A stretch of DNA of 64,000 nt, taken from positions 434,001-498,000 of the forward strand of contig NRSV01000014.1 in assembly GCA_002286855.1 (NCBI GenBank), read 5' to 3'. The notes beneath the pieces are model-generated. The model saw only the letters and a list, made by a program, of their open reading frames with translations. It had not been told where the DNA came from and ran no database searches. Below are positions 55,049 through 64,000 of this stretch, piece by piece. Every line of letters begins with the position of its first letter. Position 1 is the stretch's first letter. A program made the position numbers and the translations under genes. The DNA is from Bipolaris cookei. Its lineage: Eukaryota; Ascomycota; Dothideomycetes; Pleosporales; Pleosporaceae.

Positions 55049-57365
55049 ATGGCCCGCTCGCACATTGCCGTCGCTTTGGGCGCTGCCCTACTTGCCTCTT
55101 TAATCATCAGCCAACTGGTCATCAACTTAGGATTCCCTTCGGTCGACTTTTGGCATGCGCGCCTAGACCAAACCTACACTGGCGCCCAGCAGGACTCATT
55201 CTTCAGTGAGAAACAGGATGACGGCCCCACCGCCCAAGATGCGTCTTCGTACCTCATTGGCGTTGGCAAAGCAGACATCACTGGGTACAATACGACTGAC
55301 ATTACCTGAGTTTTCCTGTCGCTAACCGCTTGGTAGCCCTGTTGTCGAGCTCAACTTGATGGGCTATGCCAACTCATCGCAAAAAGGAACGGGACTGCGC
55401 CAGCGCATTTACTCGCGCGCCTTCATTATCGGCAACCCGAGCGTGGCGAGCGAGAGATTTGTGTACCTCGTCCTTGACACACAGTCTGGAGACACTGCTA
55501 TCCGTAATGGCATCTTGGACGGTCTCCAGGAAATGGGTTCCGAATATTCCGTTTACGGAAAGAACAATGTAGCAGTGACAGGCACCCACAGCCATGCTGG
55601 CCCAGGTGCTTGGTTGAACTATCTTCTTCCACAAATCACTAGCCTTGGCTTTGATAAGCAGAGCTATCAAGCCATCGTTGACGGAACACTGTTGTCGATC
55701 AAGCGAGCACACGAAGGCCTGGCACTGGGAACTGTCAGTGCTGGCAGCGCCAAAATTGCCAATGCGAACATCAACCGTAGTCTCTTTGCTTATCTTGCCA
55801 ACCCACAGGCTGAGCGCGACCGCTATACGGACGATGTAGACAAGACTATGACGCTGCTCAAGTTTACGCGAGCCAGCGATGGAAAGAATATTGGTGTCTT
55901 GAACTGGTTCCCGACCCATGGTACCAGCTTGCTTGGCAACCAAACACTCATTGCTGGAGACAACAAGGGTGTCGCCGCATATCTCTTTGAGCAAGATATG
56001 GAGGCAAGCGCCGACCAAGCAAATGCCGCCCAGGGCTTTGTCGCAGGCTTTTCACAGGCCAACGTCGGTGACACAACCCCCAACGTCCTTGGTGCTTACT
56101 GCGAAGATGGAACCAACTCACAGTGCAGACTAAACGACAGTACTTGCGGAGGTAAGAGTCAGGACTGTCATGGTCGTGGTCCATACTATGGCCTCAATGA
56201 CGGTGGCCACAAGTCTTGCTACGAGATTGGCAAGCGTCAATATCAAGGCGCCAAGGGCATCTACGACTCGGCTTCCTTCACAGCCATCTCCGGGAGCATT
56301 CGCTCTTTCCACACTTATGTCGACTTCTCCAACTTTACCTTTACGTTGAGCAATGGATCTACAGTCCGTACATGTCCTGCAGCAATGGGTAATTCATTCG
56401 CCGCCGGAACTTCCGATGGACCTGGTGCGTTTGACTTTGTGCAAAACGATCCCGGCGCGCCCTCGAATCCCTTCTGGAACGTTGTCGGCAGCGCCATTTC
56501 CCCACCAAGCAAAGAGCAAATGGCTTGCCAACACCCAAAGCCCGTCTTACTGAATGTTGGTCAGGCCACCGTGCCTTACCTTTGGTCCCCCAACATTGTT
56601 GACATCCAGCTACTTCGCGTTGGCCAATTTGTCATTATTGTCTCACCCGGTGAAGCAACCACCATGTCTGGTCGCCGCTGGCGTGAAGCAGTGCACAATG
56701 CTGTTGTCTCAGCGGACGTTGCTTCATCACCCATTGTCGTGCTTGGTGGACCAGGTAATACATACACACACTACATTGCCACCGAGGAAGAATACGGTAT
56801 CCAGCGCTACGAGGGTGCGTCCACACTTTATGGCCCACACACGCTAAACGCTTTCATCAACTCCACCTTGACATACCTGCCCTACATTACTGATGGAGCA
56901 AAGAGTGCTCCCCCACCAGGCCCTTCGCCTCCAGATCACCGCGACAAGAGCATCTCGCTCATCACCGGCGTTGTCTACGATGGCGCAGGCATCGGCCGCT
57001 CGTTCGGCCAAGTCACAAAAGACGTTGTGTCCAGCTACGCTCGCGGCGCCCTGATCAGCGCCACTTTTGTCGGCGCCAACCCGCGCAACAACCTCCGTCT
57101 CGAAGGCACCTTTGCTTCCGTGGAAAAACAGGCAGCCGATGGTACGTGGACACAGGTCAAGAATGATGAAGACTGGGAGTTGGTCTACGAGTGGAAGCGC
57201 GTCAATGGCCTGACGGGTACGAGTGACGTTATTATTACATGGGACACGGGTCTGACGGCACCTGCGGCGGGGACATATCGCATCAAGTATAATGGTGATG
57301 CCAAGAAGCTTGGTGGTAGCATTGAAGCGTTTGAGGGCACGAGTGCAGCGTTCAAATTGGTGTAG
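55049..57365 (+). CDS. Neutral/alkaline ceramidase
   Basis: This enzyme cleaves ceramide into sphingoid base and fatty acid at a membrane surface or outside the cell. Exons 55049-55284 and 55337-57365 give 754 residues. The N-terminus (MARSHIAVALGAALLASLII) is a signal peptide or membrane anchor. The catalytic domain shows LIGVGKADITGPVVELNLMG, then VAVTGTHSHAGPGAWL (zinc His ligands) and NWFPTHGTSLLGNQTLI. It also contains NVGDTTPNVLGAYCEDG and STCGGKSQDCHGRGPYY. The C-terminal immunoglobulin-like domain follows after about residue 590. In the GDxSPN active-site motif, the usual nucleophile Ser is Thr326 here (ACC), at least against the animal and bacterial enzymes I recall. Whether Thr is normal in this fungal clade needs an alignment. 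Confidence 0.93.
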
Positions 57366-57738
57366 TAGAGGAGATTATCTGATATCCACTTTTGTTATGA
57401 TTAAATGGAGTTAAACGTTCAAATTCATGGTTTCTTGAAATAAAAAATGTCCAGTTTTATGCATAAAGTGTGGTTATCCGAAGTCAGTTTTACATTAACT
57501 ATGTACTTGCACAAGCTGTTCTAATCAATGCGCATTTCATTATCTCTCTTTTTTTAGTTCTCTTAATTGAACAAATTACTCTCTTTCTTTCTCTGCGAAA
57601 AGATACTTCCAGCACAAAAGAAAAGATTGAAGATATTAACAAAAAAACACACACATTCCGTCCTTTCCCGAAAAGAAACTTCGTGGGTATAAAACTCCAT
57701 CCATCACCCGATGAAACAACTACCAAGTCGTTGTACTT
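57366..57738. other. Convergent intergenic region, AT-rich
   Basis: This is 3' flank of the ceramidase and of the CSC1-type channel. It is AT-rich with a run of CTTT near 57543-57595. No gene was seen. Confidence 0.6.
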
Positions 57739-60445
57739 CTAGTACATGACGCGCTCGTCAAATACGGGTGCCTCGCGCGCCTGACCATCGTCTACACCGT
57801 GCCAGTACACCTTTCCCTTTTCATTAAATGTAGCCTGCTCGTCTGTAATAATGAGGTCGGGTACGACCTTCTGCGTATCTTGGATCTCGCGGGTACTGAT
57901 GCCCATGTCGTCCTTGACGATCCAGATGACGGGCGTAGGGCTCGTGATGGAAGGGTTGAAGAAGGCACGTTTCTGGATTTCGACGGGGAGCGGGTCCTGT
58001 GGAGTATGGTAGAATTGGTCGAGGGAGGCGGAGAGGGCGTGCAAGGAGTGCTTCTCTGGGTTGAGGATCTTGCGCAGAAACACGGGCATGTGCGTGGGCT
58101 TGGGTGCGTAGCCGGGGGTTGTCGCAGTAGTGTGGGCCTTTTCGCCGTTTTGGGTGAGGAGACCGTCTTCTTCGTGGCGCATGCCGCCGTGGGTCGGAGG
58201 GATGTCAGCATAGGCAAGGCGTGCTTCTTCGTGCTTGAGGGCGGTCTTGAGCGTGAATTGGAAGATGAGGGTGAGCAGCAGGCAGATGCACATTATCGCG
58301 AGCGGACCGGCAGCTTGGACATTGTTGCCCGTGGCGATGGCGAAGAGGCCAATAAGGCATATTTCCGAAAGGTAGACACCAGTCATAAGCTGGCGAAGAG
58401 CTTTCTGGTACGCATCGCCCTTGGTGTCGAGGTTTGTCTCGTATACATACAGGAAGTTGTACCTGAACGCAATGTAGACAAGAGTGAATCCAACCGTGGC
58501 GAAACCAAGGATAAGAGGCGCAATGCCGGAATACGTAATAGCAATAACCCCCAAGTTGATCCACTTGGGGAACTCAGAGCCCCATGATGGGGCGGAGAGC
58601 TTGGTAAGGTTCTGGAAGATCTTACGAGGCGTCTTTCCAGGAAGGACACGTCCAAGGAGAACGACGACGACGAAACCACCAATGTTGAGCAGGGTACCAG
58701 CAGCCGAGGAAAGACCTAAAAGAATGAAGTAGCTAATGTAGAAGTTGGAGGCCTTTGGCAGATTGGTGGAGAGAAGCGTCAGGACGCTACCAGGGTTGTT
58801 GAGCACATCGTTGATAACGGAAGTGACGGCACCGGACAAAGTGGCGACAAGGAAGACCTGCACAACCTGGAAGGCAAAATACCAGTTCTGGGTCTTGAGC
58901 TCAATCTGGCTGTAGGTGACATAACCAGCCAGTTTAGCCATGACACGGCAAATGATAGGAACGAGGGACATGAGGACAGCAAGGAGAACTGCGGGCAATA
59001 AACCGGTAATTACACCGAGAATAACCTTGGGGATGTCCAGAATCCATTCAAGCCAAGAGAAGCGCTCGGCGAGGTAGTTGATGTTGGAAATAAGACCGAC
59101 GAAAGCGACTGCATGTGGTTAACGAGGGGCAACGAACATGTCTTGATATTGCACATACCAGGAATTGCCCAAAAGATAATCATGACAGAAATGAAAGCGG
59201 TAGCAAGAGCCCATCGAACATAATGCTCGGCAGGCTTGATGCGCAAGTTGCCCCACACAACTTCCTGAGGCATGACGCCGAGTTGCCGTGCCTGAAGGCT
59301 CTTGTTGGGCCTGGTCTTCCTTGATTGCATCATCTGCCAGGCATCCTGTGCGAGTCTCTGAGTTTCGAATTCGATGAAAACAGCTCCAACAAGGTCGCCC
59401 TCACCGTTCCAGTGCTTGTCCTGCTCGGCGGTGATCTTTGGAATGAGCTCAGCGAGATGAGACCGGCCGTATTCGATAGTGTCGACCTTCTTGCCAATCA
59501 AAAACTTGAGCTTGTGGGTTGGTCGCTTCTTGGGGTCAATCCATTTGGTGCCGTCGCTCACGTTCTCGGCAACAAAGTGCTTCTTGCCCTTCTCAGCCTT
59601 GAGTCTGTTCTGGTTGGCATTGGTCAGTAGCTCCACCTCGGCGTTTTCCAGCTTGGTGGCAGTGTCGTCACGGTCTTCGACCAGCTCATCCAGCTCCTTG
59701 GTGTTAGAGGCAACCCAGGCGTGCTTGACGCCAGGAAACATTTCGAACAAGGCCGACTGCGAAAGCGTCTTGGGCACATTGGTGAAGAGGATAGTACGCG
59801 AAGACAAGCGACTGGCTCCCCACGGTGAGCGACGGTATGCTTGACGTAGGTTGACGACAAAGAAAGACTCGCGGCCAATGACGATCAGGATCAAACCAAG
59901 GAAAATAAAGGAGACGCCGGCGTGGGCGTAGTAACGGTTGACATTGGTACCCTTGGGGTCAATGTTACTCATGGAGAGAAGGTCCAGCTGCTCCTGGCCC
60001 GCACCACCAGTGGCGTTGACGGGAAATAAGACAGGCCATGTGATTAGACACCCGAGGAAACTGGTGACGATAAGGACCTTGAAGAAGCGAACGAAGAGAT
60101 AGCCGTCAATGGACTGGTGGTCGAGGATGTATTCATCCTTGAGATTCTTGAAATCTTTGAGCCAGCCGAATAAGCCGGGGCTGGGGGCTGGCGTCTGGCG
60201 CTGCTTGCCCAGATGGTTGAGGTACGTCCTGGGCGCATAGACCCTACGGAAATATTTGCGGGCAACGAAGAAAGCAGCGGTAAAGGCAAAGGCGATAATG
60301 GCCGCGGGGATCAGTGTCGACACGAAGCTGGACACGGAGCTGTTGGACTCTTCTTTAGCCTTGCCGATTTCACCACCCTATTTGGTACAATTAACGCGCT
60401 GCGTAGTGATTGGAGTCATGGCGGCAAACTCACGGTGGATGACAT
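57739..60445 (-). CDS. CSC1: CSC1/TMEM63/OSCA-family calcium-permeable stress-gated channel
   Basis: This is a multi-spanning membrane protein of 866 residues, probably gated by membrane tension or osmotic stress. Three exons: 60445-60434 (only MSST), 60377-59159 and 59108-57739. The first span reads LIPAAIIAFAFTAAFFVARK, then FFKVLIVTSFLGCLITWPVL and AGVSFIFLGLILIVIGRESF. A cytosolic domain follows (FTNVPKTLSQSALFEMFPGV; VGAVFIEFETQRLAQDAW). The pore region has a row of hydrophobic helices: GLLPAVLLAVLMSLVPIICR, YFAFQVVQVFLVATLSGAVT, GFVVVVLLGRVLPG and PLILGFATVGFTLVYIAFRY. The soluble C-terminus (KVVPDLIITDEQATF) ends at the stop. The order of N-terminal spans, cytosolic domain and seven-span region matches the RSN1/PHM7 family. 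Confidence 0.93.
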
Positions 60446-62199
60446 TGTGGGCGATGCGACAATGGCACGCGCCCTCGAGGTTGGAGGGAGATGCACAAGA
60501 GTAAGATGTGCGGTGGAGAAACGAATGTACTATGTAGTATTGAGCCGTATCTATGTCGGAGGAGGGTTCCCCTGCACGGGATACAAATAAACAGGATTGG
60601 CAAACGCGCCTAGTGTGACGTCGTGGCCCTTGCGGCCACTACAGCTATCGGTCCTATAGTGCGACAAGCCTGAGCGCCAACCGCTCAGCTTCTGCTCGTT
60701 GCTGCCCCTCTCCCAGCCATCTGGACCCTGAGAGAGCTCTCTATGCCGCCGTTCTCAGCCTCGATTGACGACTGCTTTCATCTGCTACCCTGTCACCCTG
60801 TCGCCATGGATGCATCTGGGGCAACGCGACGACAGGGGTGGGGGTGGGCTGTGCAGAGCTGCTTGCAATCGACGCCAGATTTGTCTTTTCTTCTTCGTAC
60901 TGATTCACCGCTGTGATGCGCGACCAGGGCACAAGGGAATTACCGAAGCGGCGCAAATGCAGAACGGTAATTCATGACGTGACCCATCAGATCCAGTCGA
61001 CGGGATATTGCCAAGCGAAAGCGATGCGGGCGATCGCATTGAAAGTGGTGCAAATGTTACGTCAATCTGCCCGCAATCGCAGCACAAAGCGAGGCTGGGC
61101 GAACGGGTAGGCTAGCACGGGGACATGGAAAAACACAAATCTTTCCTGTGTGCTGTCGACTGCGAGACCGCCACTATGCTCCTTCACCACATCCCTTTCC
61201 CAATGGACGTCTGGATCCAGCCAGATTGACACGCAGCGCCCACTGCGGGCGGGTAGCACTGCAATGTCCCACACCCCCCTTGCCAAAAATCGACAATCTA
61301 GATCGCCCGCCACGACGCCGTCTGACATCTTTCACATTTTAAATTTCAGATGCATTCGATCCCTCCACCAGTCACATCAAGCAGTCATGCTACTGCATCT
61401 GTAATAGTGTTTCGAGATGGAGGTGTCATTTAGAGTTTGAACTTTTCAGCTCGTGACCCCTTGTTCACACACGCAGGTCGTCGTGGCGCAGGCTATGTGG
61501 CACATGCAGCCTCTTATTGTATTCGCACAGCCACATGTTTGTTAAGCATTCTCCGCGGCAAATGGAGCAACGTTGACCATTTCCTTGCTAGAACGGCATC
61601 ACAAGACCCGAACTCTACATTGGAAAATTGCCTCCTTCAGCTACACCTGTGAGGTATTTCAATATCCACGCTATACTGACTAGGCTCCACCTTCACCGCA
61701 ATTGCTCCAGTCACCTAGCTACCAACTATGCACTAACGAAACTGATTACACCCTATGCTATCTCTGGTTAGTATTTAACGCGCGTAGGTTGTCGATACTG
61801 ATTGGCCAGTCTGAACGCATATAGAAGGACACACACAGTATCTTCAGCTCCTTGGATCCATCTCCTGGTTCGCGGATAACCGATAATGCTTTGGATCGAG
61901 AAAATTAAGTCCGGTCATAATGCATAGCTACGCCTGAAATATATCCGCCCCATTTCAAAACTCGAAAACATGTTTCGCTGACATTATGTGCCGTGGGTCA
62001 CTTACAGCAATATGCTTCTTGACCGAATCCAACACAATACAATCATTCACAAGACGTTAACAAAGACGGGGAGAGCAGACATCAAAAATCATTACGAGAA
62101 TGAGAATTACAGTTGCGTTCAGTCCGGTTTATCTGTATAAACAACCTTCCACCCTTCCTACCAAATATAATCAATCTTAAACCCCGTCCTACTCTGAAT
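60446..62199. other. Gene-free stretch
   Basis: The left end should contain the channel promoter. Frames here (for example 61062-61328) have no family features. From about 61650 rightward the DNA becomes AT-richer and stop-dense. Confidence 0.55.
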
Positions 62200-62640
62200 C
62201 GTAACATTCGTAAAAACTCTATCAAATCGGCTTCATATCATACATCGTAACATTATTCAAACAATCTGTCACCCCCGTACTTGTCGTCGGACTAACATGC
62301 GTAAACTACACCATCGTGAAGTTATTCAGCTACCCTTCCCAATTATCAGGTGTATAATCATCGATAACCCATTTTGCATTGGAGCCCTCCAACAGCTCAC
62401 AGCGAGCGGGAATCGTCGAATCCTTGCGGACCTATTTGCCAGTATTGACGTTGGTAATGACGACGGACCTGTTGGAGGGCGGCACAACGAGGATATCGAC
62501 TTTGATAATGTCGCCTCGCTACGCAACGAATCCTCCGAATACAATAGAGTCTTCGGGGTACCAGGTACACCACACACTCGTGCCTATGCCGTTGAAGTGT
62601 AGGTAGCCCTAGTCTATGTCGTCTTGGAGTACGGACCCAG
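62200..62640 (-). pseudogene. Decayed glutamic endopeptidase (family G1, eqolisin)
   Basis: Read in one frame on the minus strand, the region still shows family G1 features in order. These are GSVLQDDID, GYLHFNGIGTSVWCTWYPED, RGDIIKVDILVVPPSNRSVV, ITNVNTGK, then NAKWVIDDYTPDNWEG, LNNFTMV and FTHVSP. They correspond to the ..WYEWYP.., GD.I.V.., ..ENLTTG.. and ..AEWIVEDY.. parts of secreted acid peptidases. Single in-frame TAG stops interrupt it after DDID, GGFVA, NTGK, NWEG and FTMV; TGA and TAG follow later. The rest of the frame is intact, so the damage is point mutation and not frameshift. TAG from TGG or CAG fits the C-to-T changes of repeat-induced point mutation. No intact N-terminal part was found upstream. 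It is non-functional as it stands. Confidence 0.7.
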
Positions 62641-64000
62641 AAAATCGCATCCCAAATCTAAGTATAAACGGCATGCCATGTTTCCCAGTAAACGTCGTTT
62701 GTCCATCAACAATTACTTTCGCCTTTCTCGGTGGTTGCCTGGTGTTCATCTTGCCAACTTGTGAGCCGCGGGAAACGTTGTGCTGGAATGAAGAGCCCTA
62801 CAATAGGCTGACAAGAGCTAAAATGCTTCTTTTTGTATCTTTGTTCTTAGCTATCTAAAGTATCCTGGGATGCATATAGTTCTGGAAGTTTTCTCAAATA
62901 CTGTCCTGCCACAAGTAGTGCTGCAAATGTGAGGAGCATTGGGGGATCTAGTTCCTTTGAGGAATCGAAAGAAGATAAGCTTTCATCTTCGATAAAGGGC
63001 TTGGATATCCTGTCGTTGGATAGCATCGATTGATTTCGGTCTTGAACCCACCTAGAGCCAGGCATTACGGAGATAAATCCCCAGTACCAAAAGCCTGTCA
63101 CTACTTGTTAGCGATCATGCTCACTTGAGTCTCGTGACATGTGGGAACCTTTGATACTTGTAAGGATCAGCCTGCACATAACTGAGTGCCAGGTCAACGA
63201 TTCCGATGAGGTTTCTTACGCGACACGTCTTTGATAATTTGTGTCTATGTTTGGCACTGCAAACGGCATTTTTTCCCCTACCGTTCATGATTCGGTCATC
63301 TCTTCATTTAACAACACAATTTCGCGCGCCTCAGCGCAGCTGAGAAATACATGTTTTCGGTTCCAGAGATAACGTCTGAAATGCGCATTTGCGACTAGGA
63401 GTCACTATATATTCTAACAGTCAGCCTTTGTTGCAATGGCAAAAGGGATGCCGTTAAGAGAATCGTAGCGCGCATTCTACTCACCTTCCATAAATACTCA
63501 GTCGGAAACAATCAGATCAAGCGATCTGAGAGAACAAGTTTTATTTTATTGATTGTTGAACAGCAAAAGGTTCTAGCAAACCTGCTGATCCGGATTTTGT
63601 ACAGATTTGATAGAGCATTTAACTAGTTTTGCTGAAGGCACGTGACTATAATTCTAGCCCTTCACGTCACTTTCTCCCTTATCTACTGCGTATTGAAACA
63701 TATCTACTAAAAACCAACTAGCTGGTTAGAGCATGCCGAGAGATACAGTGCATTGCCCTCAGATAGAAAACGGAGGGGCTGTTCCGTAACACACTCTCTA
63801 AGTTCCGTAACAGAAAGCTTCATCAACCCTCACTAAAAAGTCCCCCCACGAATTTTGACATGACGATATTAAGAAATGAAGAAGACGAGTTGGAACCGTT
63901 ACTTAGAGGGCACTAGTACCTATAAGGCTAGGCTATCAGAGTAAGTAGGTATATGTGGCAAGCGATGTTATTATTATTATTATTCCATTAGAGTCTATAT
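62641..64000. other. AT-rich, gene-free right end
   Basis: No gene was seen. The DNA is AT-rich with many stop codons in all frames and a (TTA)n run at about 63967-63984. The left 200 bases may be the eroded 5' part of the G1 peptidase pseudogene. This looks like degenerate intergenic or former mobile DNA. Confidence 0.5.

Noticed and set aside
57799..58587. 262-codon plus-strand frame
   Set aside because: It is antisense to the channel gene's last exon.
1..64000. tRNA genes
   Set aside because: I looked for B-box-like GGTTCGANTCC text on both strands; the few partial matches (for example near 1250 and 20698) lie in an intron or coding frame and have no cloverleaf partner.

Overview
The window reads as nuclear DNA of a filamentous ascomycete, most likely a Dothideomycete of the Pleosporales type. 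That placement is inferred from gene content and style, not from a marker gene. The evidence is spliced genes with short introns (about 47-60 nt, GT..AG, one textbook TACTAAC branch site), fungal-only families (C2H2 plus fungal transcription-factor domain, eqolisin peptidase, neutral trehalase with a calcium loop), many microsatellites and long gene-free stretches. I saw no tRNA, rRNA or CRISPR.

Layout. 0-15 kb is a housekeeping block: MBF1 coactivator (-), eIF3i/TIF34 (-), a fungal protein with SH3-like and J-like segments and a doubtful reading frame (+), trifunctional C1-tetrahydrofolate synthase with a possible dual start (+), neutral trehalase NTH1 (-) and a small hypothetical gene (-). 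15.2-26.2 kb is gene-poor. It holds microsatellites, one or two weakly supported orphan genes, a decayed tandem repeat at 22.2-22.85 kb, an AT-rich stretch and a nest of inverted repeats at 25.83-26.04 kb.

26.2-32.7 kb is the most system-like region: an AHL-lactonase-like metallo-beta-lactamase-fold hydrolase, a divergent beta-hydroxyacid dehydrogenase, a carboxymuconolactone-decarboxylase-family protein and a C2H2 transcription factor. Together they look like a small catabolic cluster with its own regulator. 33-38.5 kb carries a UBE2O-like E2 enzyme divergent from COG8, then a small secreted cysteine-rich protein. 40.9-44.5 kb is a divergent pair of peptidases (C69 dipeptidase, S58/DmpA aminopeptidase). 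46-52 kb has a SAM+HMG-box+fungal regulatory-domain protein and an orphan gene.

52.3-60.4 kb has a short-chain dehydrogenase, splicing factor SPF27 divergent from a neutral ceramidase, and a CSC1/TMEM63-type channel. 60.5-64 kb is gene-free except for the stop-riddled remains of a glutamic (G1) peptidase in AT-rich DNA. Exon borders were placed by hand from splice consensus and reading-frame continuity. Functions are family assignments recognised by eye and none was confirmed by a search.
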